A stretch of 49,499 nucleotides of DNA, taken from assembly GCA_023150555.1 (NCBI GenBank), contig JAKLKQ010000006.1, forward strand, positions 115,726 through 165,224, read 5' to 3'. Source of the DNA: Planctomycetota bacterium (lineage in GTDB: Bacteria; Planctomycetota; SZUA-567; H5-PLA8). A program made the position numbers and the translations under genes. Positions 40,710 to 49,394 of the stretch are shown here, one piece after another. How positions within the stretch are numbered: position 1 is the first letter of the stretch; each line of letters opens with the position of its first letter. The notes under the pieces are model-generated. The model was not told the DNA's origin, did not search any database, and was given only the letters and a program-made list of their open reading frames with translations.

Positions 40710-41438
40710 ATGGACAAGCGAACGCTCGACGCGCTGGAACGCGACGGCTACGCCCTGCTGCGCGGGGTTTACGGCCGCGCGTGCATCGAAGCCCTCGCCG
40801 CGAGGCTCGAGGCGCTCGCCGAATCCCAGCGCGCCGGCTCCAAGGGTGAGGAAAAGGACGAAAAGGCCGCTGCCGGCGTGCGCGTTCCGCGCGAGACGTT
40901 TCCCGAGGCCGCCGAGTTGCTTGCCGCGCCAACCCTCGCGCCGGTGCTGGCCGCGGCGCTGGGCGGCGGCGTGACCCTGGTGCGCGTGCTGCTCTTCGAC
41001 AAGAACGCGGACGCGCCGTGGAAGGTGCGCTGGCACCGCGACACGATGATCCCGGTAGATAGGCACCGTTCCGAAGCCACGTTGAGCGGGCACTCGGTTA
41101 AAGCCGGCGTGCCGCACGTTCGCGCCACGGCGGAGATCCTTGCGCGCATGCTGGCCGTGCGCATTCACATCGACGCATCGACAGCGGAAAACGGACCGCT
41201 GGAGGTGCTGCCCGGCAGTCACTGCGTTACAAAACTGGACGCTGCGCCTTCGGCGGCGGACTTCGGCCTGGAAAAGAAAGCCGTCTGTTGCGCGGAGCCC
41301 GGCGACGTGCTGCTGATGCGCCCCCTGCTGCTGCACGGTTCGCCGAAGCCGGCCACGGACGCGCGCCGCCGCGTGCTGCACCTGGAATGCAGCGGGCCGC
41401 AGGAGCTTCCGGACGGCTACCAATTCCACGGCGCCTGA
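40710..41438 (+). CDS. Phytanoyl-CoA dioxygenase (PhyH)-like oxygenase, second copy
   Basis: The 242-residue protein carries the PhyH facial triad: VRWHRDTMIPV (H109, D111) and LLLHGSPKP (H209), followed by an Arg-rich RRRVLHLEC strand for 2-oxoglutarate. RDGYALLRGVYGRACIEALA at the N-terminus is typical of the family, as is PLEVLPGSH. It is only distantly like the PhyH copy at 29.7 kb. It starts 85 bp from the divergent sulfatase gene, so the two may share control. No Shine-Dalgarno is seen before the ATG. Substrate unknown. Confidence 0.88.
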   Translation: MDKRTLDALERDGYALLRGVYGRACIEALAARLEALAESQRAGSKGEEKDEKAAAGVRVPRETFPEAAELLAAPTLAPVLAAALGGGVTLVRVLLFDKNADAPWKVRWHRDTMIPVDRHRSEATLSGHSVKAGVPHVRATAEILARMLAVRIHIDASTAENGPLEVLPGSHCVTKLDAAPSAADFGLEKKAVCCAEPGDVLLMRPLLLHGSPKPATDARRRVLHLECSGPQELPDGYQFHGA

Positions 41439-41490
41439 ACTGCGCGCTGCGCGTTGCGCAAGGAGCCCGGCCTGCATAAGCTGCTGCTCC

Positions 41491-42291
41491 ATGCAGGCGC
41501 TCACGCTCACCTTTGCCTTCGCGCGCTCCAGCTTCCTGATGATGCTGGCGCACCGGCTTCGATACGTGATCGGGGTGATCAACTACATCGTCTACGTGGC
41601 GGTGCAGTGGTACCTCTGGTCGGCGGTCTATTCCGGCAAGGACACCATCGCGACGTGGACGCTGGCGCAGATGCAGACGTACGTCTGCATCAACTGGATC
41701 GCGCGCAGCACGTATTTCTCGAACAGCGACAGCCAGCTGGCCGGGCGCATCTCGAAGGGCGAGATCGCCAGCGACCTGCTGCGCCCGACGTCGCTGCTGA
41801 TGCAGTACTACGGCTCGGCGTGGGGCGAGATGGCCTTCCGCGCGCTGTTCATGTCGCTGCCGGTGGCGCTGATCGTGATCTACGCGTTCGGCCTGGAGCC
41901 GCCGGCGGACGCGGCGGCGCTGGCCGGCTTCTGCGTATCGATGGTGCTGGCCTTCCACATCTTCTTCGCGATCAACTTCCTGGTCGGGCTGTGCGCGGTG
42001 CTGACCGAGAAGCTGCAAGGGTTCCTGTGGGCGAAGTTCATACTGATGCAGTTCCTTAGCGGGCACCTGCTGCCGTACGAGTTTTTCCCCGCGGGCGTGA
42101 AGACGGTCTTCGACTGGCTCCCGTTCTCCGGGATCGCGTACACGCCGATGAACCTGTACCTGGGGCGCTGGACGGGCGAGCAGGCGCTGAACGCGCTGGC
42201 CCTGCAGTTCGCGTGGACGGTGATCCTGATGGCGGCGTGCGAGTGGGGCTGGCGCGCGGTGCGCCGGCGGCTCTGTTCGCTGGGCGGGTAA
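41491..42291 (+). CDS. ABC-2 family transporter permease (first of two)
   Basis: The 266-residue protein has about six membrane helices and the style of the ABC2_membrane_6 (DUF990) family: an N-terminal AFARSSFLMMLAHRLRYVIG, the block QMQTYVCINWIARSTYF, GRISKGEIASDLLRPTSLLM, and FLSGHLLPYEFFPAG. Members form the membrane part of exporters with a separate ATPase. It is followed after 13 bp by a second permease of the same family, which has its own Shine-Dalgarno. No ATPase gene is present in the window. No Shine-Dalgarno precedes this ATG; TAAGCT lies 8 nt upstream. Confidence 0.88.
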   Translation: MQALTLTFAFARSSFLMMLAHRLRYVIGVINYIVYVAVQWYLWSAVYSGKDTIATWTLAQMQTYVCINWIARSTYFSNSDSQLAGRISKGEIASDLLRPTSLLMQYYGSAWGEMAFRALFMSLPVALIVIYAFGLEPPADAAALAGFCVSMVLAFHIFFAINFLVGLCAVLTEKLQGFLWAKFILMQFLSGHLLPYEFFPAGVKTVFDWLPFSGIAYTPMNLYLGRWTGEQALNALALQFAWTVILMAACEWGWRAVRRRLCSLGG

Positions 42292-42304
42292 AGGAGGCGC
42301 GGCG

Positions 42305-43102
42305 ATGAACTACATCCTGCGCCACGCGCGCATCGGCTGGTCGTATGTCCTGCAGGCGGTGAAGATGCGCCTGGAGTACCGCGCGGACTTCTTTCTCGAA
42401 TGCCTGGCCGCGCTGATGCAGCAGTCGGCGGGGCTGCTCTTTCTCGCGTTTCTCTTCTCTAAGATCGACGCCGTGGGCGAGTGGTCGCGCGAACAGGTCT
42501 TCTTCATCTACGGCTTCTCGCTGCTGCCGCGGGCGCTCTTCGACGCCTTCGCGATGAACTTCTATATGTTCTCCGACAAGTACATCGTGCAGGGCGAGAT
42601 GGACCGCGTGCTGCTGCGCCCGCTTTCGAGCCTCTTCCAGATGTTGATGGAAGGCATCAGTTTCGATTTCGTTGCCGACCTGACGCTGGGCATCGCGGTG
42701 GTCGCCTACGCCAGCGCGAAGCTGGGCCTGGTGTGGACCTTCGGCGCGGGAGTGACGCTCGCGGCGATGGTCTTTGGCGCGTGGTTCGTGCTGATGGGCG
42801 TCTTCCTGACGATGACGGCGCTGGCGTTCTGGTCGCAGGAGCGTGTCGGGCTTATCCCGCCGGTCTACAACCTGTTGAACTTCGCGCAGTACCCGCTGAA
42901 CATCTTCCACAAGGTCATCAGCGTGCTGCTGACGTTCGTGGTGCCCTTCGGCTTCATCGCGTATTACCCGTCGACGGCGTTCCTCGAGCAGGGCGACGTG
43001 GCGATGGCCTGGTTCACGCCGGTGGCGGGCTTCGCCTGCATGGCGGTGGGCGGGCTGGTCTGGCGCGCGGGCCTGAAGCGCTACGCGGGCGCGGGGAGCT
43101 GA
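42305..43102 (+). CDS. ABC-2 family transporter permease (second of two)
   Basis: AAGGAGG 7 nt before the ATG sets the start. The 265-residue, six-helix protein has the same family features as the preceding gene: RLEYRADFFLECLAALMQQS, a QVFFIYGFSLLPRALFDAF helix, EMDRVLLRPLSSLFQMLMEG and a last helix pair with VVPFGFIAYYPSTAFLEQ. The two permeases probably form a heterodimer. With the ATPase missing locally, the exported substrate cannot be guessed. It converges with the HEAT protein gene 9 bp downstream. Confidence 0.88.
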   Translation: MNYILRHARIGWSYVLQAVKMRLEYRADFFLECLAALMQQSAGLLFLAFLFSKIDAVGEWSREQVFFIYGFSLLPRALFDAFAMNFYMFSDKYIVQGEMDRVLLRPLSSLFQMLMEGISFDFVADLTLGIAVVAYASAKLGLVWTFGAGVTLAAMVFGAWFVLMGVFLTMTALAFWSQERVGLIPPVYNLLNFAQYPLNIFHKVISVLLTFVVPFGFIAYYPSTAFLEQGDVAMAWFTPVAGFACMAVGGLVWRAGLKRYAGAGS

Positions 43103-43111
43103 CGCAAAGCG

Positions 43112-44206
43112 TTACTGCTTCTCCGTCGGTTCCTTCAAAAGCTCCATGGCCTTCACGGTCTCGTCGGTAGGGCGGTCCCCTTGCTGGGCCTCCACTTTTC
43201 GGACGGCTTCGCGAAGCGCCTCGGTCTTGGTGGCGTGGTCCTTCAGGTACTCCAGGCACCAGCTGCGCACGGTCGGATCGGCGTGGGCCAAGCCTTCGGC
43301 GATCGCGCCTTCCAATCCGCCGTCGTTTGCGTTTACGGACGCGATGGCGTCCCGGAGATAATTGTTAAACTGTTCTTTGTCTGCACTGGGAAGGCATTGC
43401 ATCAGCTGGGGCAGCAGTTCGCGCGCCGGCAGCCCGATGCGTTCTAGGACGCAGCGCGCGTGATACGTGTTGACCAGATTGTCTTTAATGTACGTTTTGA
43501 CGTACGGCAGGACCTCCGGCGGAAGCAGTTCCTTGTCTCTCACACTCGACAGGTAGCCGATTACGTCTTTAAGCAGATCGGTCTCCTCGGGTTTGACTCC
43601 GGCCAGTAGAGCGGGAAGAGCCGCCCTCCCGAAATCCTGCATCGAGATTAGCGCCTGTCTTCGGATATCGGTATCATTGCTCTTCAAAGCTGCGGACATT
43701 GCGTCTAGGCCTTCCGGCACAGCCGGGCCGAAGTCCGCGTAGATGCAAAGGGCATTAAGGCGGACGCCGGACGACTCCGATTTCATCAGCCGTGCGACGA
43801 AAGGCAGCGCGTCCCGACCGAGTCTTGCCATGGCTCGTCTGAGCATGTCAAGATCGCACCGGTTAATCGCCCGTGGCTGGTGCGGGTTCTTTTCGAGGAT
43901 CTCCGTGATTACTGGAAGCGCCTGAACGCCCATTAACCGAATGGTTTCTGAGCCACGCGTTACCATTGAATAGCCGGACGTACCGGTTGACCTGACCTGG
44001 TTCACCAGAACCGGAATGACAGCAGGGCCAATCTGAGCCAGCTTGCCCTCCGGAATTCTCCAGTCGGAGTCGGACCTTTCGCCAGCCAAAAAGAGGTCTT
44101 TGACGAGCGATTCAATCAGCGCCTGCTGGTCTGGCTTCGGCGTTTCGGCGACGGCCGATAAGCTCAGCAGTGCGGTGAGACCAATCGTAAATAGGCATCT
44201 GCGCAT
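43112..44206 (-). CDS. Exported HEAT-repeat protein
   Basis: AAGGAA 6 nt before the ATG supports the start of this 364-residue protein; the open frame extends upstream only as a shadow of the next gene. A signal peptide (RRCLFTIGLTALLSLSAVAE) is followed by HEAT-like helical pairs: KLAQIGPAVIPVLVNQV, RLMGVQALPVITEILEK, LGRDALPFVARLMKSESSGV, ALKSNDTDIRRQALISMQDF and AHADPTVRSWCLEYLKDHAT. The DNA is less GC-rich than the flanking genes. Probably a periplasmic scaffold protein; function unknown. Confidence 0.82.
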   Translation of the reverse strand: MRRCLFTIGLTALLSLSAVAETPKPDQQALIESLVKDLFLAGERSDSDWRIPEGKLAQIGPAVIPVLVNQVRSTGTSGYSMVTRGSETIRLMGVQALPVITEILEKNPHQPRAINRCDLDMLRRAMARLGRDALPFVARLMKSESSGVRLNALCIYADFGPAVPEGLDAMSAALKSNDTDIRRQALISMQDFGRAALPALLAGVKPEETDLLKDVIGYLSSVRDKELLPPEVLPYVKTYIKDNLVNTYHARCVLERIGLPARELLPQLMQCLPSADKEQFNNYLRDAIASVNANDGGLEGAIAEGLAHADPTVRSWCLEYLKDHATKTEALREAVRKVEAQQGDRPTDETVKAMELLKEPTEKQ

Positions 44207-44286
44207 TTCAGATTCCTTTTTCAGGTAGTCCGGTGCTGTACCTATAAAGAGTTTCCGGAGATTCCTTTTGGAATTCGGAGCGGTCG

Positions 44287-45996
44287 TTACGGCGCGACGA
44301 AGAGCGACTTCGTGGTGACGGTGATCTCGGGTTCGAAGTTGAAGCCCGTCGTCTTGCCGCCCTTCACCGTCACGCGCAGCAGGTCTTCGTCGCGCATGCG
44401 GAAGACCAGGACGCCGCTGCTGGGATAGTCGGCGGGCACGATGGCCACGGCCACGAACTGCGCCGGGAAATCGCCCTTCAGCTGCACGCCGCCCAGGCGC
44501 GGATCGGCCGTGCGGTCGAAGTTCGATTGCATAATCGTGATCTTCAGCTGCTTCGTGTTGGCGGCGACCGTCGCGGAGAGCGCGTTCGAGAGCACGCCCT
44601 TGAACGTGTTTTTCGGTCCGAGAATGATGTCGTCGCCGCCCGATTCGGTGTGCATCTGGCCGAAGCGGTTGCGGTTGAAGCAGCAGACGATGCGGTCGCC
44701 GGGCTGCGGCACGTAGCCAGTGCCCTTCCACACCATCGTGAGCGTGTCCTTGTCGACCACGCCCTCGCCGCCTTCGTCGAAGACGACTTCCTTCCGCGCC
44801 TTGAAGGTGACGCTGGGGTCCGTCGAACCCTTGCCCTTGGCGTTCACCTCGGTGGCGCCCACGACGAAGATATCGTCGGCCGTGCCGTCCGGGCCCGCGG
44901 CGAGCACCGGGTCGGTGCTGGCGATGTCGGGGATCGTGCAGACCGCGCGGAAGATGCCGGCCTCGTTGAAGGTGTGGTCGATGCTCGTGCCGCCCATGGC
45001 CAGGTCGCCGGTGCCGTCGCCGAAGTTGATCGAACTCGGCGTCAACCCCGCGCCGACGGTGCTGCCGGTTTCGGGATCGGTCGCCACGGGCGTGATCCCG
45101 GTGACGGTGCCGCCCAGCGCCGGGAACTTGTCCTCGTTGACGGTGAAGCCGTCGGCGGAAAGGTTGTCGGCGACGGGCGCCAGGTTCTCGCTGCCAAACG
45201 CGCACAGGAATACGGCGGCGTTGCTGTCGCTGCCGCGCTGCTGCGAGAAGGCATCGCGCGTGCTGTTCCACGGCCGCACCTGCGCCAGGTAATGCCCCAG
45301 CAGCACGGGGCGGATCTTCACCGACGAATCGGTGAGCTGTTCCTGGTCGGCGCCCAGCGTCGCGGCGGTGAGCGTCTTGCCCGTGAGTTCGAACTGCCAC
45401 TCCGGCGTCTTCCATCCCGTGCGCCTGGACCAGCGGTAGCGCACGATATCGCCGGGGCGCACGATAAACCCGCCGCTGCGCAGCATCGCGGGGCGCGGCT
45501 CGAGTTTCTCCGGGTCGGTGACCGGCCGCGCGTCGATGATCACGCGGTTGGTGATGACCTCGTCGCTGACGCCCGAGACATGCACCTTGAACGCCTGCGA
45601 GTCCTCGAAGTTCGGCGAGCCGAACGGCACGGCGCCGAACGGCACCGCGACCTGCAGCAGATTGATGGTCTTCTCCCAGTTGAGGACCGTCACGTTCGAG
45701 CCGAAGTCGAAGTTGAACGGGTCCAGCGTGAAGTCCTCGAAGACCGTCGGCAGCGGCCGCACGACGCGCGGCAGGTTGCCGCCCGGGTCGAAGGACTGGA
45801 TCCCGATCGAGACGCTGCTGCCTTCGCGGATCACGAAGCGCTGCGACCAGCTGAACGGCGGCGGGTCGGGCGCGGGCCCGGCCAGGCGCGGCTTGGTGCC
45901 TTCGCCGCTCTCGGACGCCGACGCGCCGAGTGCCGCGGTGCAGGCGAGCACCAGCAGCGTGCCAAGAATGCGTAACGAAACGGCGGCCTGCATCAC
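44287..45996 (-). CDS. Large secreted beta-rich protein with PKD-like segment
   Basis: The 569-residue protein starts at one of two adjacent ATGs after TTTAGGAG. A signal peptide (LRILGTLLVLACTAALGASA) precedes an all-beta body. One segment looks like a PKD/Ig-like domain (INFGDGTGDLAMGGTSIDHT, then FNEAGIFRAVCTIPD). Other parts include RSGGFIVRPGDIVRYRWSRR and DRIVCCFNRNRFGQMHTESG. The end ITVTTKSLFVAP has no sorting-signal features. No family is recognised for the rest. It is probably a cell-surface or extracellular structural protein; the adjacent HEAT gene lies downstream in the same direction. Confidence 0.75.
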   Translation of the reverse strand: MMQAAVSLRILGTLLVLACTAALGASASESGEGTKPRLAGPAPDPPPFSWSQRFVIREGSSVSIGIQSFDPGGNLPRVVRPLPTVFEDFTLDPFNFDFGSNVTVLNWEKTINLLQVAVPFGAVPFGSPNFEDSQAFKVHVSGVSDEVITNRVIIDARPVTDPEKLEPRPAMLRSGGFIVRPGDIVRYRWSRRTGWKTPEWQFELTGKTLTAATLGADQEQLTDSSVKIRPVLLGHYLAQVRPWNSTRDAFSQQRGSDSNAAVFLCAFGSENLAPVADNLSADGFTVNEDKFPALGGTVTGITPVATDPETGSTVGAGLTPSSINFGDGTGDLAMGGTSIDHTFNEAGIFRAVCTIPDIASTDPVLAAGPDGTADDIFVVGATEVNAKGKGSTDPSVTFKARKEVVFDEGGEGVVDKDTLTMVWKGTGYVPQPGDRIVCCFNRNRFGQMHTESGGDDIILGPKNTFKGVLSNALSATVAANTKQLKITIMQSNFDRTADPRLGGVQLKGDFPAQFVAVAIVPADYPSSGVLVFRMRDEDLLRVTVKGGKTTGFNFEPEITVTTKSLFVAP

Positions 45997-46157
45997 TCGA
46001 ACCGGCTCCTAAAGGGGTGCCTGGGAGGCTGGCGAAGCGCTTGGGGTATCGTCTATCTCAGAGACGCCAGAGTACCCGAAGCCTTGCCTGCGTCAGCCTT
46101 TATTTTTCGGCCGTAAGTTCACGTTGTGCCTCACGTTGTGAACTCCCTGCGGGCATG

Positions 46158-46180
46158 AAAAAAGGGCGCCGAAGCGCCCC
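46158..46180 (-). terminator. Rho-independent terminator after the tandem HbpS/GlcG gene
   Basis: On the minus strand GGGCGC pairs with GCGCCC around TTCG, followed by six T. It lies just after the stop of the HbpS/GlcG-type gene. Confidence 0.88.
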
Positions 46181-46206
46181 CTTAGTGCTGTTTATGGGCC
46201 GAAGGT

Positions 46207-47235
46207 TTACTTGGTGTCGGCCTTCAGCAGGTCCGCGAAGGCGTCCGCGCCGGCCTGCGCGACCGCGTGGTCCTTCTCGACGCTGTCGCCGCTGACGCCG
46301 ATGGCGCCGACGAGTTCGCCGTTGGCGTCGAAGACCGGCAGCCCGCCGGGGAAGGTGATCAGCCCATCGTTGCTGTGCTCGATGCGGTACAGCGGGGCCT
46401 TCGCTTCCTTGTCCAGGCGCGAGAGGTCGCCGATGGTGCCGGTGGGGAGCTTGAAGTGCCAGCTCGTGCGAGCCTTGCGGAGGGCGATGTCGGCGCTGCC
46501 GGGCCAGGCGTCGTCGGCCTGGGTCGCGGCGAGGACGGTGCCTTCGCGGCCGAGCACGTAGACGTGCATCTTGGTCTTCTGGCCCTTGTAGACGGCGCTC
46601 TCGGTCTCGGCGGCCTTGGCGACGGCCTTGTGCAGCAGGTACGCGGCCGACTGCTGGCTGAGCGACGGCAGCTGCGTGACCGCGTCCTTGCCCAGCTTCT
46701 TGGCTTCGTCGACGCCCGCCTGCGCGACGGCTTCGTCGTTGTCCACGGTGTCGCCGCTGACGCCGATCGAACCGACCAGCGCGCCGGCTTCGTCGAAGAT
46801 CGGCAGCCCGCCGGGGAAGGAGATCAGCCCGCCGTTGCTGTGCTCGATGCCGTACAGCGGCGCCTTGGCCTTCTGGTCGGTGCGGCTGAGGTTCCCGATG
46901 GTGCGGGTGGGGAGCTTGAAGAGCCACGCGGTGCGGGCCTTCTTCATCGCGATGTCGGCGCTGCCGGGCCACGCGCCCAGCGCCTGCGAGCTGGCCATCA
47001 GCGTGCCTTCGCGGCCCAGCACGTAGACGTGCATCTTGGTCTTGGCCTTGTAGACGCCGCTGTCGGTGGCCTCGGCCTTCTTGCGCGCGGCGGCGACGAT
47101 TTTTTCCGCGGCGTCCTGCGTCAGCGTCGGGACGAGCATCGTCGCGGGCGGCTTCCCGGAATTTTCCTTCTCGCCGGCGTGCGCGGCGGCGGTGAGCGCC
47201 AAGACGGCGGCGGCGAACGTTATCTTGCGCAGCAT
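46207..47235 (-). CDS. Exported tandem HbpS/GlcG-type (heme-binding, DUF336) protein
   Basis: AAGGAG lies 8 nt before the ATG of the 342-residue protein. A signal peptide (LRKITFAAAVLALTAAAHAG) precedes two copies of a GlcG/HbpS domain. Each copy has the blocks KMHVYVLGREGT(L/V), then A-x-x-x-A-WPGSADIA, K-A-R-T-x-W-x-F-K-L-P-T, a GIEHSN/RIEHSN strand, and FPGGLP(I/V)FD followed by GxLVGxIGVSGD and a C-terminal helix. Family members such as Streptomyces HbpS bind heme; GlcG-type members have unknown role. Two domains in one chain are unusual, as the family usually forms oligomers of single domains. Its promoter region carries the conserved palindrome module. Confidence 0.88.
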   Translation of the reverse strand: MLRKITFAAAVLALTAAAHAGEKENSGKPPATMLVPTLTQDAAEKIVAAARKKAEATDSGVYKAKTKMHVYVLGREGTLMASSQALGAWPGSADIAMKKARTAWLFKLPTRTIGNLSRTDQKAKAPLYGIEHSNGGLISFPGGLPIFDEAGALVGSIGVSGDTVDNDEAVAQAGVDEAKKLGKDAVTQLPSLSQQSAAYLLHKAVAKAAETESAVYKGQKTKMHVYVLGREGTVLAATQADDAWPGSADIALRKARTSWHFKLPTGTIGDLSRLDKEAKAPLYRIEHSNDGLITFPGGLPVFDANGELVGAIGVSGDSVEKDHAVAQAGADAFADLLKADTK

Positions 47236-47407
47236 GATTCTCTTCTCCTTGATGAGGCGAAGCGGAACGCAGCGCCGGCAAAGCGCCGCGGCTCCGCGCG
47301 AACATCTTCTCGCAAAGCGTCCGAGCGGTTTTACCCAGCACGCCGCGCCACGCAAGGAGAGGGCTAGCGCGCAGCGCGTGGTGCTCGGTTTTGAAAGCGC
47401 GTAATCG

Positions 47408-47488
47408 CGAAATCGCAATTACGCAAAGATGTTTGTCGACGAACATTAGTAATATATTAGGTATGCCAATGTAAGTCACAACTCAATT
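47408..47488 (-). promoter_or_regulatory. Conserved promoter/operator-like module (copy 2, upstream of the HbpS/GlcG gene)
   Basis: On the minus strand the order is AATTGAGT, a 33-nt AT-rich spacer with TAATATATTACT, AATGTTCGTCGACAAACATC (18 of 20 positions equal to copy 1), then TTTGCGTAATTGCGATTTCG. It lies about 170 nt before the HbpS/GlcG start codon. The rest of 47236-47620 shows no gene; the stretch next to the module is AT-rich. Confidence 0.6.
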
Positions 47489-47620
47489 TTTATTCGCTAG
47501 TTACGATATTCGTGACACGTTTGAACCAAGCGATTGCACCTGGCGCATGTGACAGACGGCGCGATTCTGTGACGCTGCTGCGACGCGCGATTGTGCTCGA
47601 AACGCATCGCGGCGAAACGC

Positions 47621-47626
47621 TAAGAT
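47621..47626 (+). promoter_or_regulatory. -10-like hexamer TAAGAT, probably leaderless mRNA
   Basis: TAAGAT is followed by 6 nt and the ATG of the next membrane protein; no Shine-Dalgarno fits otherwise. Confidence 0.5.
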
Positions 47627-47632
47627 CAAGGT

Positions 47633-48421
47633 ATGGCGACCATCCGCAGTTTCGACGATGCGCCAGACCTCAGCCGCGTGGGCGCCGTGGTGCGCATCGG
47701 CCTGGTGCTGCTGGCGGCGGCGATTCTTCCCGCGGGAATCCTCTGGGGCTCCGCGGCGGCGGGCTGGACGTTCCTTGCCGCGTTCGTGGCGTTCCTGGGC
47801 GAACGCATGGCGCGCGAACTCTTTGCGATCGTGATGCACACCACGTACCGGCTGCTTGAACTTTGGCTGGGCGTGGTGCTGTGCGGCAGCGCGGCGGGCG
47901 GGATCATAGCCGGCTTCAGCGCGCTGATGGAATACGTGAGCGATCCCGACGCGCGCGTAGGCGGTTGGATCAGCTGCGCGTGCGTCGTCCTGGTGGCCCT
48001 GTGGCTCCTTCTGCGCGGGCTGTATTACGGCCTGCGCCTGGCGATGTGGCTGAAGGCCGAAGGCCGCGAACGCCTGGGCCTGCTGCTGCTGGGCTTTGCC
48101 GGGTTCTTCGCGCAGATCCTGTGGAAGGCCTTTGCCGTCATGGCGTTGCTCGCGCTGCTCGCTTTCGGCAACACGCCGCCGGTCACCAACGAGCACCTGG
48201 TTTACCTCGGCGTGTCGCTTGCGGGCACGGGCATCTTCTACCAAATCACGCGCCTGCACTTGCGCTACCGGCAGCGCGCGCAGGCGAACTACGAAGCCGA
48301 TCCCTACGCGCTTGGCCAGGCCGGCTGTCTGGCGTCCGTGGGTGGGCGCAGCGACCTCAGGTATCTGCTGTACAATCGCCGCGCCTTTTTGCGGCGCCTG
48401 CTGGGCGGCGGGCGCGAATAG
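47633..48421 (+). CDS. Multi-pass membrane protein of unknown function
   Basis: The 262-residue protein has at least five membrane helices: VVRIGLVLLAAAILPAGILW, a helix WTFLAAFVAFLGERMA, LELWLGVVLCGSAAGGIIAG, SCACVVLVALWLLLRGLYYG, and LGLLLLGFAGFFAQILWKAF with VMALLALLAF. The C-terminal 70 residues are cytoplasmic, basic and Arg-rich (RLHLRYRQRAQANYEADP, RRAFLRRLLGGGRE). No family is recognised. It lies 49 bp before the flavoprotein gene, but each has its own -10-like hexamer. Confidence 0.72.
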   Translation: MATIRSFDDAPDLSRVGAVVRIGLVLLAAAILPAGILWGSAAAGWTFLAAFVAFLGERMARELFAIVMHTTYRLLELWLGVVLCGSAAGGIIAGFSALMEYVSDPDARVGGWISCACVVLVALWLLLRGLYYGLRLAMWLKAEGRERLGLLLLGFAGFFAQILWKAFAVMALLALLAFGNTPPVTNEHLVYLGVSLAGTGIFYQITRLHLRYRQRAQANYEADPYALGQAGCLASVGGRSDLRYLLYNRRAFLRRLLGGGRE

Positions 48422-48458
48422 CCCCGCGTGTCCGCTGGCGCGTTGGCGCGGCGGGCTT

Positions 48459-48464
48459 TATTCT
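48459..48464 (+). promoter_or_regulatory. -10-like hexamer TATTCT, probably leaderless mRNA
   Basis: TATTCT is followed by 6 nt and the ATG of the ferredoxin-NADP reductase-like gene. Confidence 0.5.
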
Positions 48465-48470
48465 GAACGC

Positions 48471-49283
48471 ATGGCGCACATCGAGAACCCCGACTGGCGG
48501 CCCGCGCGCATCGTCGAGAACCGCTGCGTCGCGCGCGGCACCTACTGGATCACGCTCGAGGCCGCCGACGAGAAGCCCGCCGCCTACCAGCCCGGGCACG
48601 TGCTGGGCCTGCGCTTGAACCGCGACGGCGCCGAACCGCTGCGCCACGCCTACACCGTCAGCTGGGGCGAACCCGCCAAGCGCCGCTTTTCGCACCTCTA
48701 CCGCGTGATCCTGGACGGGCGCATGACGCCGCTGATGGGGGAACTCGAACCCGGCGCGGCGATGGACTTCCACGGGCCCGTGCACACGCCGATCGTCGAC
48801 GAAGTCGACAAGAAGGCCAAACGGATCTTCGGGATCGCCACCGGCACGGGGCTGGGCCCGCTGTACGGCTACGCGCTGCAAGCGCTGGCCGCCGGCGAGA
48901 CGCGGCCGGTGACGCTCTACACCGGCATGCGCGCGCGCGCGGACCTCTGTTTCGACGCCGAGTTGAAGGCGCTCGCCGCGAAGCACTCGAACCTCTCGCA
49001 CGCCTTCACGCTGACGAAGCCCGACGCCGCCTGGCGCGCGGCCAAGGGCCTGACCGGGCGCGTCGACGACGCGCTGCCGCCGCTGCTGAAGAAAGCCGGG
49101 CGCCTGGGCGAGGCGCACTACCACCTGGTCGGCAACGGGGCGATGGTGCGGCTGTGGCGCGCGGCGCTGAAGGCCGCGGGCGTGCCCGAAAAGCGCGTCT
49201 CGGTCGAGACCTTCTTCAACCACCGCGTGGAGCCCACGCCGTCACAGATCCGCAGCCTGGCGGCGAAGCTGGGGAGTAGTTGA
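48471..49283 (+). CDS. Ferredoxin-NADP(+) reductase-like flavoprotein
   Basis: The 270-residue protein has the FNR module. The FAD domain has GHVLGLRL and the flavin-binding LRHAYTVSWG (RxYT/S type). The NAD(P) domain has FGIATGTGLGPLYGYALQAL (GTGLGP at 125-130), VTLYTGMRARADLCF, AHYHLVGNGAMV and the end VETFFNHR. No [2Fe-2S] domain is fused. It would pass electrons between NAD(P)H and a ferredoxin or flavodoxin in the cytoplasm. The conserved C-terminal aromatic of plant-type enzymes is absent; the protein ends KLGSS. Start from the ATG after TATTCT; longer frames upstream are shadows of the membrane protein gene. Confidence 0.9.
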   Translation: MAHIENPDWRPARIVENRCVARGTYWITLEAADEKPAAYQPGHVLGLRLNRDGAEPLRHAYTVSWGEPAKRRFSHLYRVILDGRMTPLMGELEPGAAMDFHGPVHTPIVDEVDKKAKRIFGIATGTGLGPLYGYALQALAAGETRPVTLYTGMRARADLCFDAELKALAAKHSNLSHAFTLTKPDAAWRAAKGLTGRVDDALPPLLKKAGRLGEAHYHLVGNGAMVRLWRAALKAAGVPEKRVSVETFFNHRVEPTPSQIRSLAAKLGSS

Positions 49284-49394
49284 CTTATCACACTAAACAA
49301 CGTAAACAGTTGATACTTGTCCTTTGAATATAACAATTTATGAATGGTCATGACAATGGATGCACACAGAACTCAGCTAAAGGAACCCAATATT
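49284..49394. other. AT-rich intergenic stretch at the right edge
   Basis: The sequence drops sharply in GC (runs such as TTTGAATATAACAATTTATG). No gene is seen. It may be an insertion boundary or a promoter-rich spacer. Confidence 0.4.
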
